A stretch of 50,690 bases of DNA from an uncultured Alistipes sp. (GCA_944320665.1 CALUII010000009.1:1-50690); one strand, 5' to 3'. Numbered from the stretch's first letter, positions 25,080 to 34,713 are shown. A program made the numbers and translations. Notes: generated by a model not told the origin, from the letters alone.

Positions 25080-26060
25080 CTACCCTCTCTTTTTACGATC
25101 CGCCGCATGCGGCACGGCCGTCTCCTGCCGCGTGCTCACGCGGATCGACGCACGCATGCCCTTCCCCTTGGCACTCTCGATATCGAGCGTGCCGCCCAGC
25201 GAATTGATGCGCGACTGGATGTTCGAGAGCCCCATGCCGCAATCCATCATGGCCTGCGGATCGAAGCCGCGTCCGTTGTCCGAATAGTCGAGCGACAACG
25301 CCCCGCCGTTCTGCGACAGCGAAAGGTTGATTTCGGTACATCCGGAGTGTTTGAGCGAATTGTTGATCAGCTCGCAGATCACACGGTAGATGATCACCTC
25401 GACATCCGGATCGAAGCGTTCGTTGCGCAGATTGGTCGTGAAGCGCAGCTTCACGTCGTGCATCGCAGCGCTCTTCGAGATGAAGTTCTGCACGCCGCGT
25501 GCCAGCCCGAAGTCATTGAGTACGTGCGGCGAAAGGTTATTCGATATTTCACGCAACGAACGGATCGCCTCGTCGATCACGTAGGTCGTATTGGCGATGA
25601 TCTCCCGCTGCTCGTCGCTGTGCCCCTCGCGTGCCAGAGCCGAGAGCGACATGCGTGCCGACGACAACAACGGCCCCAGTCCGTCGTGCAACTCCTTCGA
25701 GAAGCGCGAGCGCGACTTCTCCTCCGTTCGCAGCACGGCCGTTAGGATGCGTTTGTTGAGCAACTGACGCTGGCGGTTGAGCCGGTTGATGTACTTGAAG
25801 AGTTTGTGGGCATAGACCACTCCGATCGAGAGGCAGACCGAGATCACCACCCCGAGATAGGCGAATGTATCGGGTGAGATCGGCCGGCCGTTGACGAACA
25901 TGAACTGAATCACGCGCTCGACCGAGAGCAGCGAGAAGCCCACGATGAAGAGAATCCACACCGAATTGTACTTGGTCGTCCGGACCAGCTTCAGGGCATA
26001 GATCGTCGCCACGGTCTGGACGGCGATCGCAATGATTAACAGGATCTTTATCATCATCAT
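25080..26060 (-). CDS. Sensor histidine kinase (NarL-partner type, HisKA_3)
   Basis: A 326-residue kinase. Three hydrophobic segments (about 4-20, 34-52 and 66-88) form a small membrane sensor with almost no periplasmic part, so the signal is probably sensed within the membrane. The dimerisation domain has the phosphoacceptor histidine in SKELHDGLGPLLSSARMSL; the ATPase domain shows CELINNSLKHSG (N box), DNGRGFDP (G1) and GMGLSNIQSRINSLGG (G2). Starts at 26060, 26057 and 26054 are all possible (MMM). It lies 64 bases after surE on the same strand and is coupled to the response regulator gene. Confidence 0.92.
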   Translation of the reverse strand: MMMIKILLIIAIAVQTVATIYALKLVRTTKYNSVWILFIVGFSLLSVERVIQFMFVNGRPISPDTFAYLGVVISVCLSIGVVYAHKLFKYINRLNRQRQLLNKRILTAVLRTEEKSRSRFSKELHDGLGPLLSSARMSLSALAREGHSDEQREIIANTTYVIDEAIRSLREISNNLSPHVLNDFGLARGVQNFISKSAAMHDVKLRFTTNLRNERFDPDVEVIIYRVICELINNSLKHSGCTEINLSLSQNGGALSLDYSDNGRGFDPQAMMDCGMGLSNIQSRINSLGGTLDIESAKGKGMRASIRVSTRQETAVPHAADRKKRG

Positions 26061-26124
26061 AACATATCACTATCTCACTATGACAGGTTGCACGCACCAA
26101 GACACCCCGGCATCCGCCTCCGGC

Positions 26125-26922
26125 TCAATGCTCCGGTTCGGTAAAGAGCGCCCGACGCAGCAGCGGCATCCGTGCATAGTCCGTCAGGTCGACCTGCACG
26201 GGCACCACCGAGACGTATCCGTGGGCCAGGGCCCATTCGTCCGTATCGGAGGCATCGGGCTCGTGGTTGATGAAGGCGCCCGACAGCCAGAAATATTCAC
26301 GGCCATGCGGGTCCTCGTGCCGGAAAAACTCCTCGCGCCAGAAGCCGCGGTTCTGCCTGCAGACGCGGATGCCGCGGATCTCGCGCGGCTCGCCCTGGGG
26401 CACATTGACGTTCAGACAGAGCGGCCGGTCGATCGGCATTTCGAGCACCGCCCTCACGACCCGCTCACCGTAGACGACGGCCGCCTCGAAGTCGGCATCG
26501 GCACTGTGGTCCAACAACGAGAGCCCGACCGAGGGGCATCCGTAGAAACTGCCCTCGATGGCAACCCCCATCGTACCGGAGTAGAGCACGTTCACGGCCG
26601 AATTCGAGCCGTGATTCACCCCCGAGATCACCAGGTCGACCCGCTGATCCTTGAGCAGGTAGTCAAAAGCCAGTTTCACGCAGTCGACCGGCGTCCCCGA
26701 GAAGGCATAGACCTCGACCTCGTCGTCGTGCGACACGCGCCGCAGATAGAGCGGATTGAACATCGTGATGGCCTGACTCATGCCGCTCTGCATGCATTCG
26801 GGGGCCACGACCACCACACGTCCGAAACGTCGTGCCACCTCGATGGCGGCACGCAGGCCTTTGGCATTGTAACCGTCGTCGTTGGTTACGAGAATCAATT
26901 TACGATCGTCTTTCTGTTCCAT
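26125..26922 (-). CDS. surE: 5'/3'-nucleotidase SurE
   Basis: A 265-residue metal-dependent phosphatase of nucleoside monophosphates. The N-terminal motif LILVTNDDGYNAKGL holds the metal-binding Asp pair; further marks are SGTPVDCVKLAF, DLVISGVNHGSNS (metal-binding Asn) and YSGTMGVAIEG. The start at 26922 (MEQKDDRKLILVTNDDG) is preferred; the in-frame ATG at 26931 lies only 3 bases after the -7 box, at or before the predicted transcription start. Even with 26922 the leader is very short. The two-component genes follow on the same strand. Confidence 0.93.
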   Translation of the reverse strand: MEQKDDRKLILVTNDDGYNAKGLRAAIEVARRFGRVVVVAPECMQSGMSQAITMFNPLYLRRVSHDDEVEVYAFSGTPVDCVKLAFDYLLKDQRVDLVISGVNHGSNSAVNVLYSGTMGVAIEGSFYGCPSVGLSLLDHSADADFEAAVVYGERVVRAVLEMPIDRPLCLNVNVPQGEPREIRGIRVCRQNRGFWREEFFRHEDPHGREYFWLSGAFINHEPDASDTDEWALAHGYVSVVPVQVDLTDYARMPLLRRALFTEPEH

Positions 26923-26934
26923 AAACTTCATCGA

Positions 26935-26942
26935 CAAAGATA
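26935..26942 (-). promoter_or_regulatory. -7 box TATCTTTG of surE
   Basis: On the minus strand TATCTTTG (26942-26935), with a TTG 20 bases upstream (26965-26963). It ends 12 bases before the chosen start codon. Confidence 0.6.
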
Positions 26943-27056
26943 CGATTTTTCGCCAAGGAATCCAACAGCCGCCCCACGCATCCATGCACTTTAGCACACC
27001 GAGCGTCCGTCCACAGCCCGACACACGACGCACGACGCACGATTTTGCGGCCGGAG

Positions 27057-27088
27057 TTTGGCCGTTTGAAAATAAATGGTTACCTTTG
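27057..27088 (+). promoter_or_regulatory. Two-box promoter of rplS
   Basis: TTTG (27057-27060), 20 bases, TACCTTTG (27081-27088): an exact Bacteroidetes consensus. It predicts a 5' leader of about 210 bases before rplS. Confidence 0.8.
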
Positions 27089-27093
27089 CCTCC

Positions 27094-27305
27094 CCCGAAA
27101 AGGGCGTGTATCAACCTCTTTCATTGGGCAGCGCGACACGGAATCCCCCGTGCATGCACACCTTCGGACAACGGCTACGGCCGTACACCGGATGCGGCAT
27201 CGCGGACATCCGGGATTCGGGATTACGGAGCAAAGGTCCCCGTATGGTAGTCGGAGCTGCAGCGGGAATGTTGAGCGCGGAAATCATCCAAACATCATTG
27301 CAGCA
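27094..27305 (+). promoter_or_regulatory. Long 5' leader of rplS, candidate r-protein control region
   Basis: About 210 bases between the predicted start and the L19 gene, with no convincing open reading frame and several GC-rich self-complementary parts (for example TACGGCCGTA at 27177-27186). L19 genes in several phyla carry structured autoregulatory leaders; whether this is one cannot be decided by eye. Confidence 0.4.
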
Positions 27306-27677
27306 ATGAACAAAGATGCAATCATCAAGCTCGTAAACGAGCAGCTGTGGCCGAAGACGGACGCCGACGTTCCGTCGTTCAAGGCCGGTGACACGATCAC
27401 CGTAACCTACAAGATCATCGAGGGCAACAAGGAGCGTATGCAGAGCTTCCGCGGCGTGGTGATCCAGATCAAGGGTTCGGGCAAGACGAAGATGTTCACG
27501 ATCCGCAAGGTATCGAACGGCGTGGGTGTCGAGCGTATCTTCCCGCTCTACTCGCCCCACATCGACAAGATCGAGGTGAACAAGGTGGGTGTCGTACGTC
27601 GCGCACGTATCTACTACCTGCGCAACCTGACCGGTAAGAAGGCCCGCATCAAGGAGAAGCGCATGACGGCAAAATAG
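27306..27677 (+). CDS. rplS: Ribosomal protein L19 (bL19)
   Basis: A 123-residue protein. The start at 27306 gives [17 protein letters not shown]; upstream in-frame codons cross the leader and promoter. The family core is clear: [40 protein letters not shown], and [37 protein letters not shown]19 sits at the 30S-50S interface. It is a single-gene unit here, not in the rpsP-rimM-trmD-rplS order of proteobacteria, and ends in a strong terminator. Confidence 0.97.
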   Translation: MNKDAIIKLVNEQLWPKTDADVPSFKAGDTITVTYKIIEGNKERMQSFRGVVIQIKGSGKTKMFTIRKVSNGVGVERIFPLYSPHIDKIEVNKVGVVRRARIYYLRNLTGKKARIKEKRMTAK

Positions 27678-27698
27678 GCTGTTCCGCCCATCCGAACG

Positions 27699-27752
27699 GA
27701 AAAAAGGAGCGATCCATCGTCCACCTGTCGTGGAGTGGGTTGCTCCTTTTTC
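27699..27752 (+). terminator. Intrinsic terminator after rplS
   Basis: AAAAAGGAGC (27701-27710) pairs with GCTCCTTTTT (27742-27751); the interior is partly paired (CCAC/GTGG). Being A-run/T-run flanked it could work in both directions. Confidence 0.8.
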
Positions 27753-27920
27753 ATGTTTCTCATGCGCAACGAGGCGGGGAACGTCGGCAGAAGGTCAACC
27801 TCCGCTCCGCCCATCGGAGATCCGGCCGCATAATACGCGGCAGTTTGCGCGAAGGCTCCCGGAAGACAGGATCCGAGTCCGGCCTGAAGGGATTCTCCCC
27901 CCCCACCACCACGGCACCGC
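27753..27920. other. Intergenic region without visible gene
   Basis: Between the rplS and mdh terminators. Open frames here have no family resemblance and no promoter box is evident; I see nothing further in it. Confidence 0.5.
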
Positions 27921-27960
27921 AAAACAGCGGGGCGGTCCGACCAAATGGTCGGACCGCCCC
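27921..27960 (-). terminator. Intrinsic terminator after mdh (minus strand)
   Basis: GGGGCGGTCCGACC / GGTCGGACCGCCCC perfect 14-bp stem (27929-27960), loop AAAT; minus-strand tail GCTGTTTTG. It lies 89 bases after the mdh stop. Confidence 0.8.
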
Positions 27961-28049
27961 TTCATTCAACGGACGACTCCGCGTCACACCACCTGCAGCC
28001 TACTGCGTGATGCATGGCGATCGTCCCTTTCGATCAGGTGCGAATCAGC

Positions 28050-29048
28050 CTATTTCAGGTTGGGGTTGATCTTGCCCCACTCCTCGATGGCGGGCAGGAT
28101 GCCGAGCGAGATCACCTCGTCACGCAGCGTGCAGAGGTGCTTGTAGCTGGCCTCGAGCTCCTTGTGCTCCTCGGGCGTGCCGGCAACGGTCTTGTAGGCC
28201 ACGCCGTCCTTCGTCAGCGAAGTCTCCATGGCCATCATGATGTTGCGGAACTCGTCCGTGTGCACATACACGCCGGCCGGATATCCGAACGGTTTGCCAC
28301 CCATGGCCGCAGCGATCATCTCGATCGAGAGATAGGCCGGGCTCTGGAACGACGAACGGCCGCGCAGGTCGATGATGTGCTTGCCACCCTGGATCACACG
28401 CTGACGCAGGGCATCCCAGTCGGCCTGCGGCATCTTCGTACCGATCAGCTCCGACAGAGGCTTGCCGTCGACCATGGTCGTCGACGCAAATACGGCCATC
28501 TGCTCACCGTGACCGCCGTACGTACGGCAGTTGACGATCTTGTCGGGCGAGATGTGGAAGTACTTGGCCAGTTCCGAACGCAGACGCGTGCTGTCCAATG
28601 CGGCGAGCGTAGTCACCTGCGACGGTTTCAGACCCGAGTAGATCAGCGTCACGAGGCCCGTGATGTCGGCCGGGTTGAAGATCACCACCACATGTTTCAC
28701 ATTGGGGCAGTAGCTCTTGATATCCTTACCGAGCTGTTCGGCAATGGCGGCATTTCCCTTGAGCAGATCCTCGCGGGTCATACCGGCCTTGCGGGCGGCG
28801 CCACCCGACGAAACGATGTAGCCGGCACCGGTGAAGGCCTCCTTCACATCGGACGTATAGGTGAGATTCATCCCCTCGAAGGCGCAATGGTAGAGCTCCT
28901 CGGCCACGCCCTCCAATGCCGGAGCAAAGGGATCGTACAGGCAGATGTTCGGCGTCAGCCGCATCATCATGGCCGTCTGGGCCATGTTCGAACCGATCAT
29001 GCCGGCTGCGCCGACGATGACCAACTTTTCATTCGTGAGAAATTCCAT
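28050..29048 (-). CDS. mdh: Malate dehydrogenase
   Basis: A 332-residue cytosolic enzyme of the lactate/malate dehydrogenase superfamily, interconverting malate and oxaloacetate. The NAD site is VGAAGMIGSNMA near residue 12; SSGGAARKAGMTREDLLKGN is the mobile active-site loop region with the substrate arginines; VIFNPADITGLVTL and the catalytic-histidine stretch RTYGGHGEQMAVF follow. It belongs to the group of longer Bacteroidetes MDHs with a divergent N-terminal half. No clear promoter box is seen in the 150 AT-rich bases before it. Confidence 0.9.
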   Translation of the reverse strand: MEFLTNEKLVIVGAAGMIGSNMAQTAMMMRLTPNICLYDPFAPALEGVAEELYHCAFEGMNLTYTSDVKEAFTGAGYIVSSGGAARKAGMTREDLLKGNAAIAEQLGKDIKSYCPNVKHVVVIFNPADITGLVTLIYSGLKPSQVTTLAALDSTRLRSELAKYFHISPDKIVNCRTYGGHGEQMAVFASTTMVDGKPLSELIGTKMPQADWDALRQRVIQGGKHIIDLRGRSSFQSPAYLSIEMIAAAMGGKPFGYPAGVYVHTDEFRNIMMAMETSLTKDGVAYKTVAGTPEEHKELEASYKHLCTLRDEVISLGILPAIEEWGKINPNLK

Positions 29049-29204
29049 AACACTAACTTTTTTTGAACGACCCTCGCGCCCCGCAAACAGACAGCGGAAT
29101 GCGTCCGGACCGCGTTCTGTACATTTATTTATATTTTTCAGTCTGTTTCATCTCCACTTGTCTTCCTCCGCCACCACTTTTCCCCCCCGTTAGGGCCCTA
29201 CATG

Positions 29205-29801
29205 CTACTCCACCACGCGGCGGTTCATCAGGGCATGGGCGATGGTCAGTTCGTCGACATACTCCAACTCGTCGCCGAAACCGATACCGCGGGCAATGGC
29301 CGTCACCTTCAGCCCCTCGAACGGACGCAGGCGGTTCATCAGATAGAAGAGCGTCGTTTCGCCCTCGACCGAGGCCGATATGGCGATAATCACCTCCTTG
29401 ACCCCTCCGGCCGCGATGCGGTCGCAGAGCAGGTCGATCTTCAGATCCGACGGTGCGATACCCTGCATGGGCGAAATCACCCCACCCAGCACGTGATAGA
29501 GGCCGCGGTACTGGTGCGTGTTTTCGATCGAGAGGACATCGGCCACCTGCTCGACCACACAGATCGTCGAGTGATCGCGTTCGGGGTCGGCACAGACGGG
29601 ACAGATCTCTTCGTCCGAGAGGCTGTTGCACTGCGCGCAGTGCTTCACCTCGTTGCGGAACCGGTCGATGCTGCGCGTCATCTCGCCCACCGATTCGGGC
29701 TCCATGCGCAACAAATGAATGGCCAGACGGAGCGCCGTACGGCGTCCGATACCGGGCAATTTCGACAACTCGCCCACCACATCCTGCAACAACCGGGACA
29801 T
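29205..29801 (-). CDS. recR: Recombination mediator RecR
   Basis: A 198-residue protein with all RecR parts: helix-hairpin-helix LSKLPGIGRRTALRLAIHLL (about 12-31), C4 zinc finger CAQCNSLSDEEICPVC (about 55-70), Toprim domain (ICVVEQVADVLSIE ... EVIIAISASVEGETT), and the C-terminal Walker-like VTAIARGIGFGDELEYVDELT. With RecO it loads RecA on SSB-coated gaps. It lies downstream of batE on the same strand after 126 bases. Confidence 0.97.
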   Translation of the reverse strand: MSRLLQDVVGELSKLPGIGRRTALRLAIHLLRMEPESVGEMTRSIDRFRNEVKHCAQCNSLSDEEICPVCADPERDHSTICVVEQVADVLSIENTHQYRGLYHVLGGVISPMQGIAPSDLKIDLLCDRIAAGGVKEVIIAISASVEGETTLFYLMNRLRPFEGLKVTAIARGIGFGDELEYVDELTIAHALMNRRVVE

Positions 29802-29927
29802 ATCGCTGTTTCTCCTCCTCTGCTTCTCTTTTCACTACCAACTTCTCCACACGCCGCATCGATCTGCGCCATCGCAAACCCTTCACACGAGCCGCACCAA
29901 CGCCCGATCCGACGCACCGGAGCCCGC

Positions 29928-30848
29928 TCAGATCGCCTCGATCTTGCGGCTCTCGATCCACCCTTTTTTGCCGTCGGCCAGGGTGATTTCACGCCACTCA
30001 TCCAGTTCGGCCGTCACCGTCACCTTCGTTCCCTCGTGGAGCACAAAGAGATCCGTCGCCGCATGGTCGGGCGAACTCTTCACGGCCGAGGCCGTCACCA
30101 TGACAATCGCCTCGTCGCTACGCAGAATCTCGCGGCGCTCGAGTGCAGCGAACCACATCGTGCAGACCAGCAGCACGAAGGCAGCCAACGTACCATAGAA
30201 CCCCACCTTGCGCAGTCCGATCCGCTGCGCCAGCAGATAGAGCAGCAACAGTCCGAGCAGCACGACCAACAACACAAGCGACACGACGCTCCAGGCCGTG
30301 CATCCCATCGTGTGACGAAGTGCCCGGAGCCACGTGGCAACAAAAAACTCGGGAATCTCCTCAATCCGGTCGCGTGTTTGGGCCTCGGCCACCGCCAGGT
30401 TGTAGCGCACATCCTCGTCACCGGGTTGCAGACGCAGTGCACGGTTATAGTAGAGGATCGACGGACCGATACTCCCCTCCTTGAAGTAAGCGTTAGCCAG
30501 GTTGTAGCAGAGTTTGGCCGAACTGTATCCCCGGTCGACGATCTGCTCATAGACCTCGATGGCCGCACGGTAGTCGCCGTTGAGGTAGGCCGTATTGGCC
30601 TCGTCCCACAACGCCTGCAGCGAGCTGGCGTCAACCGGCTCCACCGCTTCGTCCGACACGGGGCCGGCAACCGCCGGTTCATGCAGACTCGAATCCGCCT
30701 GCGGCGCCTCCGTCGTCTGCGGCGCCGGGACAGCCGTCCCGGCCGCAGCCTGCGGGGCACTCCACGCCACCCCGGGCGAGAGCAACGCCAGCCACAGAAG
30801 GCCGACACCTATTTTTCTGATCATGCAACTCGTTCCGCACATATCCAT
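29928..30848 (-). CDS. batE: BatE-like TPR and SH3 protein
   Basis: A 306-residue envelope protein. A signal peptide at the N-terminus (IGVGLLWLALLSPGVAWSA) is followed by an Ala/Pro-rich linker, two to three TPR units (about 80-150; LWDEANTAYLNGDYRAAIEVYEQIV, CYNLANAYFKEGSIGPSILYYNRAL), two membrane segments (about 183-240) and a C-terminal bacterial SH3 domain (HEGTKVTVTAELDEWREITLADGKKGWIESR). This order is that of BatE of the Bacteroides aerotolerance cluster. The ATG at 30848 overlaps the batD stop (TGATG); 30824 (MIRKIGVG) is the alternative. Its function is not settled; the cluster is linked to stress or envelope integrity. Confidence 0.85.
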   Translation of the reverse strand: MDMCGTSCMIRKIGVGLLWLALLSPGVAWSAPQAAAGTAVPAPQTTEAPQADSSLHEPAVAGPVSDEAVEPVDASSLQALWDEANTAYLNGDYRAAIEVYEQIVDRGYSSAKLCYNLANAYFKEGSIGPSILYYNRALRLQPGDEDVRYNLAVAEAQTRDRIEEIPEFFVATWLRALRHTMGCTAWSVVSLVLLVVLLGLLLLYLLAQRIGLRKVGFYGTLAAFVLLVCTMWFAALERREILRSDEAIVMVTASAVKSSPDHAATDLFVLHEGTKVTVTAELDEWREITLADGKKGWIESRKIEAI

Positions 30849-32716
30849 CAGCTATCTTTTAATCGCCTAATCGCCGCCTCGATCCGCGACACGAAATCCA
30901 ATGCCTCCGCATACACATCGCTCATCCGCACCGAAGCCACGGGTGAATACTGCGCCTCGTCGCACTGCGAGATGATCGTCGTGAAACGTTGCGACTCCTC
31001 AGCCGCCACGCCGCGCTTGTGCAGCTCCTCGCGCACGGACTCCTTGGTCAGGTTGGCCACCGGGATATTGAACTTGTCGCCCATATATCCCCACATCGCC
31101 CGCAACATCTCCTCATAGAAAGCGCGCTGGTTCTGTTCGGTCATATAGCGTTTTGCCACCCGGAAGCGCTGTACGGCCACCTTGTTGGCGCGCTTGCCGC
31201 GCACAAGTGCGAGATTCTGCGATTCGCGGATGCGCTTGCGCAGTCCCCCGTATACGCCGGCGAAGAGGAGCAGCACCCCGCCGAACAGGCCCCAATAGAG
31301 GCCGCTGCCGAAGAAGGGAGCCGTACGCATCTGCAGTCGCGGCATTCCCATCTTGATGAAACGGATGTCCTGTCCGAGCAGCTTCACCTCCTCCTTCGAA
31401 AGGCCGCGACCGCCGACCACCAGGGGCCCCGCAGCGCCCGATGCCGAGCCATCGGCCTCGACCTCGAGCGACAAGGCTTTCGACGAGAGCGTTACATAGG
31501 ACTTCTGTGCCGGGCTGAAGTAGGTAAACTCCACGGGCGGCAACTCATACTTACCCTCGGCACGGGCGATGAACGGGTATTCGAACTGGCGATACCCCGA
31601 CGTTCCGGATGCCGACGAGTTGATCGACTCGATGGTCTTGACGTTGTACTGCTCGAAGGATCCGGGCAGATTCAATTTGGGGGCCTGTACAAAGGTCAGA
31701 TTGCCCATACCCGAGATCTTGACCACGTACGTGGCCGACGAGTTGGCCGCCAGGCGATCCGACGGTAGCGTCGTCTCCATCGTGAACGACCCGACGGCAC
31801 CGCTGAAACTTTCGGGAGCACCGGCCGGCAGATCCTTCACCGTGACGGTAATTCGTCGCGTCTGCAACGGCATCCGCACGTTGTAGACCTCCGGGCCGCC
31901 GAAGAAGGGGTCCGGATTGCGTCCCGGCACCACCACCTGAGCGACGGCCGTCAGTTGCGCCGGATCGATCACCAGTTCACCAGCCTGCTGCGGATAGAGC
32001 AGATACTCCTTGATTACGACCGTTTCGTAGATCTTGCCGCCGATCGTCTCGCGCACGGGGCGCACGTTGTCGGTCGAGAGTTCCTGAGCCCAGAAACCGT
32101 CAAACGACGGCAGCTTCACATCCTCGAATCCGACGACATTGACCCGCTGACAGAGTTTGAAGCTGACCCGCAGCGGCTCGCCCTTGAAGACCGAGGCACG
32201 CGACACCGAGGCCTGCAGCAACAGGTCGTCCTTGGCGACACGTCCGCGTTCCGGCGACGACGGCCGTTGGGCCGTGGCACCGCCGCCTCCCCCTCCGCCC
32301 GACTGGGCGTCGTTCCGCTCGGCCACCACCTCGATGGGCAGGGGCCGTGTGCGGTAGGTGCGCTTCTTGACATCGATCGCCGCCTCACCGATGGTCCGCG
32401 TGCCGACTTCGTGGCACACGAGCGTATAGGTGTAGGAGATTTTCAGCGACGAGGTCATCGAGCCGTTGATCGATTCAAACGACCGTCGGGTCGAGAGCAC
32501 CGGGCCGGCCAGCAGGTCGAACCCCTCGAACGACGGAGCGACGAACGAACCGTCGTCGGGCGACTCGTTGACCGTGAACTCCACGCGAAAGACTTCGTCC
32601 ACGGCCACGATCATCGGAGCGTCGGCCTCGAAGGTCACCTTGTCGGCCGCCGAAGCCCGCAAAAGGGTCAGCACACAGAGTGCCGTAAGGGTTATTTTGG
32701 CAAACAATCTACTCAT
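30848..32716 (-). CDS. batD: BatD-like protein (oxygen-tolerance family)
   Basis: A 622-residue protein: signal peptide (ITLTALCVLTLLRASA), a large beta-rich periplasmic part with repeated Ig-like units (DEVFRVEFTVNE, RASVFKGEPLRVSFKL, ANSSATYVVKISGMGNLTF), one membrane segment (about 455-475, GLYWGLFGGVLLLFAGVYGG) and a cytoplasmic helical tail. This fits BatD. A run of seven glycines (SGGGGGGGATAQ) breaks the second domain boundary and is coded by a CCGCC-rich stretch near 32280. BatD normally sits with moxR, batA, batB and batC; here only batE follows, and the gene before it is fumarase, 27 bases away. Confidence 0.88.
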   Translation of the reverse strand: MSRLFAKITLTALCVLTLLRASAADKVTFEADAPMIVAVDEVFRVEFTVNESPDDGSFVAPSFEGFDLLAGPVLSTRRSFESINGSMTSSLKISYTYTLVCHEVGTRTIGEAAIDVKKRTYRTRPLPIEVVAERNDAQSGGGGGGGATAQRPSSPERGRVAKDDLLLQASVSRASVFKGEPLRVSFKLCQRVNVVGFEDVKLPSFDGFWAQELSTDNVRPVRETIGGKIYETVVIKEYLLYPQQAGELVIDPAQLTAVAQVVVPGRNPDPFFGGPEVYNVRMPLQTRRITVTVKDLPAGAPESFSGAVGSFTMETTLPSDRLAANSSATYVVKISGMGNLTFVQAPKLNLPGSFEQYNVKTIESINSSASGTSGYRQFEYPFIARAEGKYELPPVEFTYFSPAQKSYVTLSSKALSLEVEADGSASGAAGPLVVGGRGLSKEEVKLLGQDIRFIKMGMPRLQMRTAPFFGSGLYWGLFGGVLLLFAGVYGGLRKRIRESQNLALVRGKRANKVAVQRFRVAKRYMTEQNQRAFYEEMLRAMWGYMGDKFNIPVANLTKESVREELHKRGVAAEESQRFTTIISQCDEAQYSPVASVRMSDVYAEALDFVSRIEAAIRRLKDS

Positions 32717-32743
32717 CGTCTTACGAACGCACGACTTCGCGAT

Positions 32744-34357
32744 TTAGTGCTTGAAGTCGGCGAAAAAGTCATTGCCCTTGTCGTCCACAATGATGAACGC
32801 CGGGAAGTTCTCGACGTAGATCTTGCGCACGGCCTCCATGCCCAGTTCGGGGAAGTCGACCACCTCGACCGACTTGATCGAGTTCTTGGCCAGAATGGCG
32901 GCCGGACCGCCGATCGAACCCAGGTAGAATCCGCCGTTGGCCTTGCAGGCATCCGTGACGGCCTGCGAGCGGTTGCCCTTGGCCACCATCACCAGCGAAC
33001 CGCCGTGTTTCTGGAACAGATCCACGTAGGGGTCCATACGTCCGGCCGTCGTCGGGCCGAACGATCCCGAGGCCATGCCCTGCGGCGTCTTGGCCGGACC
33101 GGCGTAGTAGACCGGGTGTTTCTTGAAGTATTCGGGCATCGGCTTGCCTTCGTCGAGCATCTGCTTGATGCGGGCGTGGGCGATGTCGCGGGCCACGATG
33201 AGCGTGCCGCGCAGATTCAGACGCGTCTTGATCGGGTATTTCGTGAGGATCTCGCGCACCTTGTCCATGCCCTCGTCCAGGTCGATATCGACGGCCGGCG
33301 ACATGGCCGGAGCCTCGGCCGGCAGGAAGCGGGCCGGATTCTTCTCCAGCTCCTCGAGGAAGATGCCCTCGGGCGTGATCTTGGCCTTGATGTTGCGGTC
33401 GGCCGAGCAGCTGACGCCGATGGCCACGGGGCACGAGGCGGCGTGACGCGGTGCGCGGATCACCCGCACGTCGTGGACGAGGTACTTGCCGCCGAACTGG
33501 GCGCCCACACCGCTTTCGCGGCAGATCTTGAGCACCTTCTCCTCCCACTCCAGATCGCGGAAGCAGCGGCCGCCCTCGTTGCCCGACGTGGGCAGCTCGT
33601 CGAGGTAGCCGGCCGAAGCCTTCTTGACGGTCGAGAGACACATCTCGGCCGACGTGCCGCCGATGCAGATGGCCAGGTGGTAGGGCGGGCAGGCCGACGT
33701 GCCGAGGTCGAAGATATGCTGCTGGATGAATTTCGTGAGCGACTCCTCGTTGAGCAGCGCCTTGGTCTGCTGGTAGAGGAAGGTCTTGTTGGCCGAACCG
33801 CCGCCCTTCGTGATGAAGAGGAATTCGTACTCCATGCCGGGTTTGCCGCCGTAGATGTCGATCTGTGCGGGGAGGTTCGTACCCGAGTTCTTCTCGTCGG
33901 TCATCGTGAAGGGGACGACCTGCGAATAGCGCAGGTTACGCTCCTTGTAGGTCTCGTAAACACCGCGTGCGATGCACTCGGCGTCGTCGGCACCGGTCCA
34001 GACGTCCTCACCCTTGTGGGCGATGCAGATGGCCGTACCCGTATCCTGGCAGGTAGGCAGTTCGCCCTCGGCGGCCACGACCTGGTTGAGCAGCATGGTG
34101 TAGGCGACGAACTTGTCGTTGTCGGTTGCCTCGGGATCGTCGAGGATGTTGCGCAATTTCTGCAGGTGCGCGGCGCGCAGGTAGAACGACACGTCGCTGT
34201 AAGCGGCCTTCGACAACAGCTCCAGACCTTTGGGATCGACCTTCAGGATCTTGCGCCCGTCGCACTCGACGACCTTCACGTAATCCTTCGTCAGCAGACG
34301 ATACTCGGTCTTGTCCTCCCCGACGGGGAACGGCTCCTGATAGATGAATTCAGACAT
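32744..34357 (-). CDS. Fumarate hydratase, class I (Fe-S dependent)
   Basis: A 537-residue enzyme with N-terminal alpha and C-terminal beta domains fused, as in E. coli FumA/FumB. The [4Fe-4S] ligands are expected in [32 protein letters not shown] and [11 protein letters not shown]. The beta domain has [19 protein letters not shown] and [13 protein letters not shown]. It hydrates fumarate to malate in the (often reductive) TCA branch; mdh lies 4 kb away. The cluster makes it oxygen-labile, in keeping with an anaerobe. Promoter at 34435-34442. batD follows after only 27 bases, so the bat genes are probably transcribed from here. Confidence 0.93.
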   Translation of the reverse strand: MSEFIYQEPFPVGEDKTEYRLLTKDYVKVVECDGRKILKVDPKGLELLSKAAYSDVSFYLRAAHLQKLRNILDDPEATDNDKFVAYTMLLNQVVAAEGELPTCQDTGTAICIAHKGEDVWTGADDAECIARGVYETYKERNLRYSQVVPFTMTDEKNSGTNLPAQIDIYGGKPGMEYEFLFITKGGGSANKTFLYQQTKALLNEESLTKFIQQHIFDLGTSACPPYHLAICIGGTSAEMCLSTVKKASAGYLDELPTSGNEGGRCFRDLEWEEKVLKICRESGVGAQFGGKYLVHDVRVIRAPRHAASCPVAIGVSCSADRNIKAKITPEGIFLEELEKNPARFLPAEAPAMSPAVDIDLDEGMDKVREILTKYPIKTRLNLRGTLIVARDIAHARIKQMLDEGKPMPEYFKKHPVYYAGPAKTPQGMASGSFGPTTAGRMDPYVDLFQKHGGSLVMVAKGNRSQAVTDACKANGGFYLGSIGGPAAILAKNSIKSVEVVDFPELGMEAVRKIYVENFPAFIIVDDKGNDFFADFKH

Positions 34358-34434
34358 AGCGCAATATGGTTATTTGTATGTGTTTTCGTGAGTTATCCCT
34401 AACCTTCCGGCCGATGCAGGGCCGGGAAACCATG

Positions 34435-34442
34435 CAAAATTA
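34435..34442 (-). promoter_or_regulatory. -7 box TAATTTTG of fumarase
   Basis: On the minus strand TAATTTTG, 77 bases before the fumarase start; no clear TTTG partner. Confidence 0.5.
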
Positions 34443-34713
34443 CAAAAAACTATTCAAAAAACAGAGATTCACCGCCGCATGCTGTTATTTTTTTCACATC
34501 GCCCGGTTCCGTCCCGACATTCGCCCCGCGTTCCGCGCCACAGCCCCCCCGCGACATCAGCCCCCGCAACCGCGCCGCAGGCGGGTCGACCGCCCCATCC
34601 GTCCCCCGTTCCAAACCCGCCCCCCCTAAAAAGACCGCAACCAAAGAAGAGGTTCAGGCTCAGATTATTTCAGATTATTTAAGAAAAAGTATGGCGTTTC
34701 ACGATTTTTTCGT
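34443..34713. other. Intergenic region between fumarase and fba
   Basis: No gene is supported. It contains a C-rich stretch (34540-34630) and a direct repeat of TCAGATTATT at 34661-34680 just before the fba promoter. Confidence 0.5.

Noticed and set aside
32270..32310. Glycine run in BatD as a frameshift or phase-variation site
   Set aside because: The run is coded by mixed GGN codons with no homopolymer long enough for efficient slippage, and the frame is intact.
31955..34402. Long plus-strand frame antisense to fumarase and batD (815 codons)
   Set aside because: Same reason; it follows the third-position GC of the real genes opposite and shows no family motif.
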